Notes under the pieces: model-generated
Database searches by the model: none
Told to the model about the DNA's origin: nothing
What the model saw: only the letters and a program-made list of their open reading frames with translations
Program-made: the position numbers and the translations under genes
Shown here: in pieces, positions 1 to 8,500 of the stretch
Position numbering within the stretch: the first letter of the stretch is position 1
Layout of the letters: each line of letters begins with the position of its first letter
Assembly (NCBI GenBank): GCA_902470815.1
Contig: CABRHS010000003.1
Location: forward strand, 67,463 to 131,462
Direction of reading: 5' to 3'
DNA from: an uncultured Collinsella sp.
GTDB taxonomy: Bacteria > Actinomycetota > Coriobacteriia > Coriobacteriales > Coriobacteriaceae
DNA length: 64,000 nucleotides

Positions 1-954
1 GGCAAGGAGCTCTCGGCCAAGAAGGCCGCTTCGCTCGAGATCGAGGGGGGCGAGGAGCTCTCCATCGAGGACGGCGCCGATGTTTACGAGGACCACGACA
101 TCCAGGTCACCGAGATAGAGCCGACCCTGACCGTCGAGGGGTCCGGCCCGGTCCGCTACGTCGAGACATGGGGCAAGGCGGGGAGGTCCGAGGTGTGGAC
201 CGGACGCCAGACGGGCGAGGTCGTCGACAAGGGCGTGGTCGAGGAGCCCGTGGACGCCGTGGTCAAATGCGTGTCGGTCCTCCCCGGCGCCAAGGGGAAG
301 AAATACGTCGCCCTGACGTTCGACGAGGGTCCGAGCGAACGCACCGCGGACATCGTCCGCATCCTTGAGGAAAAGGGCGCCAAGGCCACGTTCTTCGTCG
401 AAGGCGACAAGGTCGCGGGCGCGTCCGATGCCCTGCGCGCCATCGAGGAGTCCGGCAACGAGCTCGGCACCAACGCGTTTGCCGACGTCGACTTGGGCGA
501 GATGTCCGCCACTGAGCTGCGGGACCAGATCTCCCGAAGCTTCGACGCGGTGGAGAATGCGACGGGTGAGCGCCCCACGCTCCTGCGCCCGCCGTTCGGT
601 TCGTTCTCCGATCGCAACTGGGCCGATGCCATGGACCTCATGGGCGCCGTCGTCACCTGGAACGTCGACTCGGGCGATTGGCTGCTGCAGGGCGCCGCGT
701 CGGTCGTGGAGACCGTTGCGGGCTCGGTTGGCAATGGGGACATCGTGCTGCTCACCGACAACGAGGCGACGGCCGGTCAGACCGTCGAGGCGCTGCCGCA
801 GATCATAGACCGCCTCAAAGAGGCCGGGTACGAGCTGGTGACGGTTTCCGAGCTGATCTCCATGGACGACGACCTCAAGGCCGTCGTAAAGACGGGTAGG
901 ACGGGAATCCCCAAGGGAGCCTGCCTGCCTGTCCTCCCGACGGAGGGCGAGTGA
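1..954 (+). CDS. Polysaccharide deacetylase-like protein (3' part), probably catalytically dead
   Basis: The reading frame is already open at base 1, so the N-terminus lies outside the window; 317 codons are visible. The first 85 or so residues look like a beta-rich G5-like cell-wall domain. The rest follows the NodB carbohydrate esterase fold (CE4): TFDEGPS matches motif 1, RPPFGS motif 3, and VDSGDW motif 4. The metal and catalytic residues are replaced. The usual DDGP reads DEGP, the NHTxxH metal motif reads TNAFAD, and the LxHD motif reads LLTDN. In active CE4 enzymes these residues bind Zn2+ and perform catalysis, so I infer a glycan-binding or structural role. A strong terminator follows. 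Confidence 0.75.
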   Translation, partial: GKELSAKKAASLEIEGGEELSIEDGADVYEDHDIQVTEIEPTLTVEGSGPVRYVETWGKAGRSEVWTGRQTGEVVDKGVVEEPVDAVVKCVSVLPGAKGKKYVALTFDEGPSERTADIVRILEEKGAKATFFVEGDKVAGASDALRAIEESGNELGTNAFADVDLGEMSATELRDQISRSFDAVENATGERPTLLRPPFGSFSDRNWADAMDLMGAVVTWNVDSGDWLLQGAASVVETVAGSVGNGDIVLLTDNEATAGQTVEALPQIIDRLKEAGYELVTVSELISMDDDLKAVVKTGRTGIPKGACLPVLPTEGE

Positions 955-1057
955 CCCACCGGCGGGAGAGCGTCGCGCGGGGGCGCGGAGGGCCCTGTCG
1001 CCCCGTCCGATGCTGACAAGATGCAAACATATTGGCGCAAACCGCATGGTATAGTGA

Positions 1058-1096
1058 ATGCGGCCATGCCCCGTGGGGGCGGGCCGCATCTTTTTT
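1058..1096 (+). terminator. Rho-independent terminator of the deacetylase-like gene
   Basis: The arms ATGCGGCC and GGCCGCAT enclose an inner GCCCC/GGGGC stem and are followed by six T residues. It lies about 100 bases after the stop codon of the first gene. A TATAGT hexamer with an upstream TG (1047-1055) sits just before it, so any transcript starting there would meet this stop at once. Confidence 0.75.
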
Positions 1097-1111
1097 ATCA
1101 GAGGGTCACGA

Positions 1112-1230
1112 GAAAGGCCTGAGGTGAAAGCTAAACCCCGACCACACAGTCGCTGACCCCTGCGAGTGCCCTTCTGCCGCCGCGCGGCACTTGAGCACCT
1201 GCCGGGGTGCAAATGCGTACGAAGGAGCAC
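1112..1230 (+). promoter_or_regulatory. Candidate compact M-box (ykoK) magnesium riboswitch leader
   Basis: Three blocks resemble the M-box consensus in the right order: AGGTGAAAGCT near the 5' end, ACACAGTCGCTGACCCC followed by AGTGCCC, and GTGCAAATGCGTACGA at the 3' end. The distance between the outer blocks is about 105 nt, shorter than the usual 150-170 nt. The last block runs directly into the Shine-Dalgarno sequence (GAAGGAG) of the following magnesium gene, so control would be at translation. The match was made by eye and the middle section is poorly conserved. The genetic context (Mg2+ sensor and Mg2+ transporter) supports it. Confidence 0.4.
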
Positions 1231-1231
1231 T

Positions 1232-3112
1232 ATGAACTACCTTTCCGAGATGCTCAGGATTCCCGTCGTCGACGCCGCCGGCGAGAAGATCGGCATCGTC
1301 AACGACCTCGGCATCGCCACGGGCGAGGTCTTCCCCCGCGTGACGGCGCTCGCCTTTCAGGGACCCGGCAAGACCCCCTTCATGATCTCTTGGCGCAAGT
1401 ACGTCGAGCGTTTCGATGAGGACGGCGTGTACCTCAAGTATCCCGCCACCGACATCCGCTTCTCCTATCTGCAACCGGACGAGGTCCTCCTCGCCCGCGA
1501 CATCATGAACAAGCAGATCGTCGACACGCAGGGCATGAAGGTCGTGCGCGTGAACGACATCAAGCTGTCCACGACCGGTGAGAACCAGCTTCGACTGCTG
1601 GGAGCGGAGGTGGGCGCCCGCGGCCTTCTGCGCGCCATCCATCCGCTGTGCGAGCGCGTGGTGGTCAAGATCGCGAAGATGCTCGGCAAGCCCCTGCCCG
1701 AGGACATCATCGCCTGGTCCTACATGGACCTGCTGGAGCGTTCCACCAAGCAGATCAAGCTCTCCGTGTCGCATAAGACGCTGTCCGAGCTGCACCCCGC
1801 CGACATCGCCGACATCATCGAGCAGCTCGACCCGCGCCTGCGCACGCAGGTGTTCGCGCAGCTCGACACCGAGCAGGCGGCGGAGGCGATCACCGAGCTC
1901 GACGACGACGAGCTCATGACCGAGATGCTCGAGGGCCTGTCCGACCGCGAGGCGTCCACGATGCTCGCCACCATGGACCCCGACGACGCCGCCGCCCTCA
2001 TCGAGGAGCTCGACTACGAGAAGGCCGAGAAGCTCCTGCGCCTCATGGGCGTCAAGGAGGAGAAGGCCATCCGCAATCTCCTGGGGTACGAGGAGGACAC
2101 CGCGGGCCGCATCATGACCAACCAGTTCGTGGCCCTGCCCGCCACCTCCACGGTCCAGGACGCCATCGATGCCCTGCGCGCGCTTGACGAGGACTTCGAG
2201 AGCATTTATTACGTCTACACCACCGATGCCGACGGCGCCCTCGCGGGCGTTCTGTCCATGCGCACGTTGGTGGTCGCCGAGCATACCGACCGCTTGAAGG
2301 ACCTGGCCTATCGCGACGTCGTCTGGGTCGCGCCCGACTTGGACCAGGAGGAGGTCGCCGACGAGATGACCAAGTACGACCTGGTGGCCATCCCCGTCTG
2401 CGATGAGAACCGTCATATCCTGGGCATCGTCACGGTCGACGACGCGCTCGACGTCATCGCCGAGGAGCACGCCGAGGACCTGCAGATCGCGGGCGTCTCG
2501 GTGAGCGAGGGCAGCGCCGGCGAGTCCACGCACGCCTTCAGCTGGTTCGCCCAGCGCCAATACTGGATCGTGGTGTGGGCCATCGCCGCCTGCGCCATCG
2601 CGGCCATCGCGGTGACGCCCGCCGAGCACATGGCCGGTCTTCCTGCGGCGGAGATCGCGAGCATCGCGACGGGCCAGGGCCTGTACGCGCTCATGCCCAT
2701 CTCCATCATGCCCGTGGTCCTGCTCGCCTCCATGCGCATGGTCTCGTTTGTCAAGAACAGCTATCTGGAATATGACGAGAGGGACGACGAGCCCAAGCCC
2801 TATCTGGGGTTCTTCCTCAAGACCACGCTCATAGGCGCGCTGCTCGCCGGTGTTGTGTACCTGTGCGGCGAGCTCATGGCCACCACCTTGTTCGCGGCGG
2901 CGGAGCCCATGGCGGTCACCGCGTTCATGGATTGCTTCAAGGGCGCGGCGGCCGTCATAGTCGCCACGTATGCGAGCGCCGTGGTCTACTTCCACATCCT
3001 GTTCCGCAGCGACGAGAAGGACCAGGGCGTCTCGGGCACCTCGCTCACCTTCGCCGCGATGCTGATCGCAGCCCTTGCGTACACGTTCCTCGGCGCCATG
3101 CCGTTGCTGTAG
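1232..3112 (+). CDS. MgtE-type sensor (PRC barrel, MgtE N, two CBS) fused to a five-helix membrane domain
   Basis: This 626-residue protein starts at ATG 1232 behind GAAGGAG. It has a PRC-barrel-like region (about 1-90), a helical MgtE N-terminal superhelix rich in acidic repeats (about 190-290), a pair of CBS domains (about 295-430) and a C-terminal region with about five hydrophobic helices. In MgtE channels the N and CBS domains bind Mg2+ and gate the pore. The membrane part here lacks the sequence pattern I expect for the canonical MgtE pore, so it may be a different transporter module or a membrane-tethered sensor. The next gene starts 12 bases downstream and encodes an NRAMP-family transporter, so the two are probably co-transcribed and jointly handle magnesium. 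Confidence 0.8.
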   Translation: MNYLSEMLRIPVVDAAGEKIGIVNDLGIATGEVFPRVTALAFQGPGKTPFMISWRKYVERFDEDGVYLKYPATDIRFSYLQPDEVLLARDIMNKQIVDTQGMKVVRVNDIKLSTTGENQLRLLGAEVGARGLLRAIHPLCERVVVKIAKMLGKPLPEDIIAWSYMDLLERSTKQIKLSVSHKTLSELHPADIADIIEQLDPRLRTQVFAQLDTEQAAEAITELDDDELMTEMLEGLSDREASTMLATMDPDDAAALIEELDYEKAEKLLRLMGVKEEKAIRNLLGYEEDTAGRIMTNQFVALPATSTVQDAIDALRALDEDFESIYYVYTTDADGALAGVLSMRTLVVAEHTDRLKDLAYRDVVWVAPDLDQEEVADEMTKYDLVAIPVCDENRHILGIVTVDDALDVIAEEHAEDLQIAGVSVSEGSAGESTHAFSWFAQRQYWIVVWAIAACAIAAIAVTPAEHMAGLPAAEIASIATGQGLYALMPISIMPVVLLASMRMVSFVKNSYLEYDERDDEPKPYLGFFLKTTLIGALLAGVVYLCGELMATTLFAAAEPMAVTAFMDCFKGAAAVIVATYASAVVYFHILFRSDEKDQGVSGTSLTFAAMLIAALAYTFLGAMPLL

Positions 3113-3124
3113 GGTGATCGAACG

Positions 3125-4366
3125 ATGGAGCAATCGACTAAGAAGAAACTGACGGTCGCGGCGGTCCTGGGCGCGATGGGCCCCGGCCTTCTGGCCGCGC
3201 TCTCGGGCAACGACGCCGGCGGCATCGCCACCTACTCGAGCGCGGGCGCCTCCTACGGCTACGCGACCTTGTGGATGCTGCCCGTGATGGCCCTGTTGCT
3301 GATCGTGGTGCAGGAGACGGCGGCTCGTTGCGGCTGCGTCACGGGCAAGGGCTTTGCCTCGCTCATTCGCGAGAAGTTCGGAGTGCGCAAGACGGCGCTC
3401 GCCATGATCGCCCTGCTCATCGCCAACACGGCCGTGACCATCTCGGAGTTCGCGGGCATCGCGAGCGGCCTCGCGCTGTTCGGGATCCCCAAGACGGTTT
3501 CCGTTCCCCTCATGGGCATGCTCATCTGGCTGCTCACCATGAGCGGCAGCTTCCGTCGGATCGAGAAGATCCTGCTGCTCGTGAGCTGTGTGTTCGTCAC
3601 GTACGTGGTGGCGGCGTTTTTGGCCGGTCCCAACTGGGGCGAGGTGGCCATCTCGACCATCACGCCGAGCCTGATCCCCGAGCCGAGCTATGTCTCGCTG
3701 CTGGTCGCCACCATCGGCACCACCATCGCGCCGTGGATGATCTTCCTGGCGCAGAACAACGTGGTGGACAAGAACGCCGACGAGTCCGACATCGTCCTGC
3801 AGCGCATCGACACCACCACCGGCTCCGTGATCGCCTGCGCCATCGCCTGGTTCATCATCATCACAACTGGTGCGGTCCTGTACCCCGCGGGCATCGAGGT
3901 CGCCGACGCTGCCGACGCGGCCCTTGCCCTCGAGCCCATCGCGGGCGAGTTCGCCACCGTGCTGTTCGCGGCGGGATTGGTCGCGGCGAGCTTCCTGGCC
4001 GCCTGCGTCCTGCCCGGGGTGACGTCTTCCGCCATCTGCGAGGCGTTTGGCTGGGAGCGCGGAGCCGACCGCAACTGGAGCGAGGCGCCCGTCTACCGCG
4101 GCATAATCACGGTGGTGATCGTCGCCTCCGCCGCGCTCGTGATCATGCCGGGCGTGGACCTCTTCCAGATCATGATGAGCGCGCAGGTGATCAACGGCGT
4201 TCTCCTGCCCATCCTGCTTGTGTTCCTCGTGTTCATCGCGGGCGACAAGCACATCATGGGAAGCTATCGCAACAGCCGCCTTTGGAACGCCCTCACCTGG
4301 GCCACCATCGTGCTCATCACGGTGCTCACGGCGGTCATGTTCGTCCTTCAGGCGCTCGGGTACTAG
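3125..4366 (+). CDS. NRAMP-related magnesium transporter (NRMT type)
   Basis: This 413-residue polytopic membrane protein has the SLC11/NRAMP layout, with about 11 transmembrane helices. Two metal-site motifs are altered. The TM1 motif DPGN is DAGG (D30-G33), and the TM6 motif MPHN is APWM (A202-M205). Classical NRAMPs use the Asn and the Met to select transition metals. Replacement by Gly and Ala is the signature I recall for the Mg2+-transporting NRMT clade, characterised from Eggerthella lenta, also a coriobacterium. The preceding MgtE-type sensor gene fits this substrate. The alternative call is a manganese/iron transporter (MntH), which the motifs argue against. Confidence 0.82.
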   Translation: MEQSTKKKLTVAAVLGAMGPGLLAALSGNDAGGIATYSSAGASYGYATLWMLPVMALLLIVVQETAARCGCVTGKGFASLIREKFGVRKTALAMIALLIANTAVTISEFAGIASGLALFGIPKTVSVPLMGMLIWLLTMSGSFRRIEKILLLVSCVFVTYVVAAFLAGPNWGEVAISTITPSLIPEPSYVSLLVATIGTTIAPWMIFLAQNNVVDKNADESDIVLQRIDTTTGSVIACAIAWFIIITTGAVLYPAGIEVADAADAALALEPIAGEFATVLFAAGLVAASFLAACVLPGVTSSAICEAFGWERGADRNWSEAPVYRGIITVVIVASAALVIMPGVDLFQIMMSAQVINGVLLPILLVFLVFIAGDKHIMGSYRNSRLWNALTWATIVLITVLTAVMFVLQALGY

Positions 4367-4400
4367 CGCGGGGCTCGACGGGAAGAGGGGAAGGTGGGCC

Positions 4401-5411
4401 GTGCGTTCTGACATCGGAGGCCGCGATGCAGCGGATGAGATTGCGCAGATGCTCGAGGACAGGCTTGGCGACCTGGAGGAAGCGCTTCCGCGTCGGTTTG
4501 AGGAAATCGAGCCTCACATTCGCACTGCGCTTGACGCGTATTACCACAAAGACTATCTACCGCTTTTGTGCTCTCTCACCGAAGACGCCCTGTTTATCGG
4601 GGCGGGCCCCGATGTTGTTCGGGGTCGCCAAGCCCTCATTAACGCGTGCGGTGACGATGCGGATACGCCCAGTTTCCACATGAATAACTTTCGGCTCGAG
4701 GTGGAACCGCTTGGCATGTCGATGCGCGCCGCGGCCGCAGGTGATGCCGAGGGAGTTAGGGAGCCCGATCTTGTGGTGGCAACGGCTACCTACGATTTGT
4801 TCTCCGAGGGCGACCAACCCATGCTCACGGCGGTTCGCCAGCGTCTCACTCTGCTGATTCGCTTTGAGGGCAGCGCTTGGAGGACGTTTTACCTCCACTC
4901 CTCCAACGAGTGGGGAGAGCTTGTGCAAGATGAGGTGTTTCCCGTCCAGGTAAGCTCCCAGACGTACGAGTACGTCAACCACATCCTGCGCATTGCGAAT
5001 CGTGGGGGCAGCGAGGGTGCTGGGACGGACGTCGCTCGAGGAGCTGAGCCGAACGCGCGCCCGCGTGCTGTGAGGCTTGCCATCCGCGATGGCGTCCATG
5101 CAATCGACTCCGGCGAGGTGCTCTACATCAAAGCGACGGGAAGGACCTGCGAGGCCCATACGCCGAATGGTGTCGTCGTGCTCCCGTGCTCCCTGAGCGT
5201 GGCAGAGGGCGAGTTCCGCGCCGAGGGCTTCCGGCGTATCCATCGCTCGTATCTGGTGAGCGCGGCGGCGGTCGAGCGCCTCGAGGGGCTTGTCATGACG
5301 CTGGTCAACGGAGAGCAGATCGGAATTCCGCGTCGCAGGCGCGCGGAGGTGCGTGCCTGGCTGCTTGGGCGTGATGCGGGCCCAGGCGAAGCGCGGTCTG
5401 GCGCCGAGTAG
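4401..5411 (+). CDS. LytTR-family transcription regulator with N-terminal NTF2-like domain
   Basis: The likely start is GTG 4401 behind GGGGAAGG, giving 336 residues. The first 150 residues or so look like a SnoaL/NTF2-like alpha+beta domain (helices, then ALDAYYHKDY and a run of strands ending in FYLHSSNEWGE). The C-terminal 100 residues form a LytTR DNA-binding domain, with LYIKATGRTCEAHT, FRRIHRSYLVSAAAV and the closing basic GIPRRRR. There is no receiver domain, so this is not an ordinary response regulator. The NTF2-like pocket may bind a small ligand. GC content is lower than in neighbouring housekeeping genes. The giant surface protein gene lies downstream, behind a pair of direct repeats that fit LytTR binding geometry. 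Confidence 0.8.
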   Translation: MRSDIGGRDAADEIAQMLEDRLGDLEEALPRRFEEIEPHIRTALDAYYHKDYLPLLCSLTEDALFIGAGPDVVRGRQALINACGDDADTPSFHMNNFRLEVEPLGMSMRAAAAGDAEGVREPDLVVATATYDLFSEGDQPMLTAVRQRLTLLIRFEGSAWRTFYLHSSNEWGELVQDEVFPVQVSSQTYEYVNHILRIANRGGSEGAGTDVARGAEPNARPRAVRLAIRDGVHAIDSGEVLYIKATGRTCEAHTPNGVVVLPCSLSVAEGEFRAEGFRRIHRSYLVSAAAVERLEGLVMTLVNGEQIGIPRRRRAEVRAWLLGRDAGPGEARSGAE

Positions 5412-5418
5412 CTAATCG

Positions 5419-5461
5419 CCATTCATTACAAATAAGTGACCATTCATTACCAGTTCAGTGG
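5419..5461 (+). promoter_or_regulatory. Two direct repeats, 21-bp period, candidate LytTR operator
   Basis: CCATTCATTAC occurs at 5419-5429 and again at 5440-5450. Each copy is followed by a related segment ending in AGTG. A period of 21 bp places both copies on the same helix face, as is usual for LytTR regulators (AgrA, ComE), which bind two direct repeats. The site lies between the LytTR regulator gene and the surface protein gene, about 80 bp before the start of the latter. Confidence 0.55.
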
Positions 5462-5539
5462 TTTTGATTCAGGGCCGTACGTGCGTTGGGTTAACGTTGC
5501 GGCGATTGTATTGCAACTTCCATGACGAGAGGTCCCGAC

Positions 5540-8500
5540 GTGAAACCGATGCACCGCCCTGGCTTTGTGGCTCAGAATTATCGTGCGGGGGGTAGCTCTT
5601 GCCCCGCGGTCTCAGCGCCGCAAGGTGCTTGTGTCGTTGCGCGATGGATGGCCGTGCTGGTTGGCGTATTGATTGCGCTTACTGCCAGTCCCGCACCGGC
5701 TCATGCGGCGTCCTATACCACGCCGGGCGGCCTGACGGTCGAATCGCCGCAAGGTGATAGGTGCTGGGACTACAGCGAGGATGAGAGAATCCTCTTCATC
5801 ACTGCAGATGCGGCTGGGCAAAATCCACACATCAAAGTTTCGGGCACTACGTCGACCGAGCGCATCGTCATTATGCTGCAGGGGATTGGCCAGGTTGTCG
5901 ATATCACGTTTCGCGATCTGCATATCGACGCGAGCAGCTTGAGCGGTGCCGCCGTTCAGTGGCGAGGTGGCAGGAATAGTCTGCATGACTCTGTGTCGAT
6001 GATTCGCCTTACGCTCGAGGGGAAAAGCTCGCTCGTATCCCCCAGCGGTTACGCAGGTTTCCAAAAGGATGTGTATCACTCCTATAAGGAAAGTCTGCTC
6101 CACAATTGGAATCCAGGGAGCAACATTCTCACCAAGCCGGAGGTCGGCTCAACCGATCCCTGGCTGCACATCCTCGGCAACGGAACGCTTGAAGCCACGG
6201 GCGGCGATGGCGGTGCCGGTATCGGTGGCGGCGAGGGGTGCCGTGCGCTGCAGATCGCCATCGGCTCGTCCGACGGCTCGTCAAATCCAACTGTTGTGGC
6301 AACGGGCGGTAACGGTGCGGCGGGCATCGGCGGTGGACGCGGCGCCTACTGGGAAGGCATTGACGAGTCGAAGTTCGGTCCCAAAACTCAGGGTACGCAG
6401 CTGTACTTTTATAGCGGTACGGTGACCGCGACGGGTGGAACATACGCTGCGGGTATTGGCGGCGGTCAATATGGCCGCGGCGAGAACATTTGGATCAGTG
6501 GCGGCGAGATCAAGGCTGTCAACGGGGGCGATAACGGCAATGCCGGTGCGGCTATCGGAGCCGGAGCCGAGGCCGGCGCTCATAACATCTTTGTGACGGG
6601 TGGTACGGTCCATGCGGTCGCGCAGGCGCACGGCGGTTTTACCGGCGGAGCTTTCCAGCCGGCGTATCCCTTTGGCGACGGCTCGTGGTGCAATTTGCAT
6701 TTTCTTAACGACCCATTGCTGAGCATCAGCGGCGGCAGCGTCGACCTCTCCGGGTCGTGGGGTCATACGACGACGACGCCGGACGGCACCAAGCATACCG
6801 GCGTGTGGCTCGACAACAGCCGCTTCAAAAATGCCCGCGTTGAGATTTCGGGCGGCAGCTTCGGCGGGGATTACGGCCAGCCGGGGCGTACCGGCATCGG
6901 CAAGGTGTACGGCTTCACGCCCGTGGCGGATCATATCGTGCTCCATAACGAGGACCCCGCGACCTCCGAGCGCTTCCCCTGGAAGGTCGAGAAGGGCATG
7001 AACGAGTTTGTCGCCACGGGTTCGCAAACGTATGCGGATGGCGTTCTCACCACGACGGGTGGAGCTGCGACCATTTCAATGCGCCCTGGCGTGCACGAAG
7101 CGGTGTACGATCGCGTCGTGTTGTCGGGTAACGACACCCAGGTCACGCTCAGTGGCCTCACCATCACGCGTCCCTCGGACGCAACGGGCGAGGCAGGCGT
7201 GCCCGTGCTCGTTGCCAAGGGCGGGAGCACCACTCAAATTACCCTGACGGGCATCAACACGTTGAAGGCGTCGGGTGAGGCTGCCGGTTTGCAGCTCAAC
7301 GGAACAATTTCGAGGAATCCCAAAATCGAGATCGATGGAGATGGTTCGCTTGAGGTGCGCGGCTCCGGTGGCGGGGCGGGCATCGGCGGGTCGAAGGGCT
7401 CCGAATGTGGGACTATCCAAATCGACGGCGGCAACATCGCTGCGTACTCCGATGGCGGCGCGGCTATCGGATCTGGTGCCGGAAAAGACACGGCGGGCGA
7501 CCGGATTATCCTGAACGGCGGCAGGTACGCCGACGCGAATGCGACGCTCGGTCCTGTGGGGGTTGGCAAGGTGTACGGCCATAGCCCCAATGCAAATAAG
7601 AAGCCTCCACTCTCCGTTGCTAGAAATACCGACCCTGCAACGAAGGGCGAGTATCCCTTCGAGATCGTCCAGAGCGCATCGGTGGGCTCATCGTTGGTCG
7701 TGTACGGCTCCGGCGTCGTTCAGGGGACCGATTGGGAGCTTGAAGGCGCCGAGCTCCATATCAAGAGCGGAAAGCCCATGACCGTTGCCATGGCGCCCGA
7801 CGCTCAGATGTCCGGCATCCGCATCGTGGTCGATGAGGGCATCAAGGACGGGGCCAAGCTGACCCTGTTCGACCTCGACCTCAATATGCGTGTTCGGGAG
7901 GCGGCTGCGACCGAGGCCAACGGCGGCTCTGCCATCGTGATGCATTCCCCTGCCACCATCTCGCTTTCCGGTGCGAACGAAATCGCGACGGGCGTGGGCG
8001 GTGCGGCAATCGCCAATCGAAGCAACCAGCTCATCATCAATGGCGATGGCTCCCTCGAGGCGCAGGTGCGCGGCGGCGCGGCGGCGATCGGCGGCGATGT
8101 CGAGCATCCGAACGGCGAGTTTATCACCATCGCATCGGGCACCATCACTGTTTCCGCCAGGGGCGAGAACGCATGCGCTATCGGTGCGGGAACGGATGGG
8201 GAGCCGGTCTATTGGCCGGGCGATGCGCAGGAGATCGCCATCACGGGCGGTCGCATCAATGTTATTGCCTATGGCGCTGATAGCCCGATCGGCGGTTGGC
8301 CTGCCCCCGGGGCCAAGGGACCGGTGGTCACCATCACCGGCGGGTATTTCGCCGATGTCGATGCGGTTCCGGGCGGTCATGAGGCGGGCGTTGTGTACGA
8401 CGTGCCCATGCAAAAGGGCTCGCGCCTCATCAAAACGCGCGACGAGGATCTCGCCGAGAAATACCCGTTTGAGGTCATCCCCGACGCGCGTGCCTTTGCC

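Noticed and set aside
1047..1055. TGGTATAGT as promoter of the magnesium operon
   Set aside because: It lies just before a strong terminator, so transcripts from it would stop before the coding region. The -35 is also missing.
1106..4414. A 1,102-codon open frame on the minus strand
   Set aside because: It is antisense to two clear transporter genes. The translation is rich in His, Asp, Gly and Arg without domains, as expected from the high-GC codon shadow.
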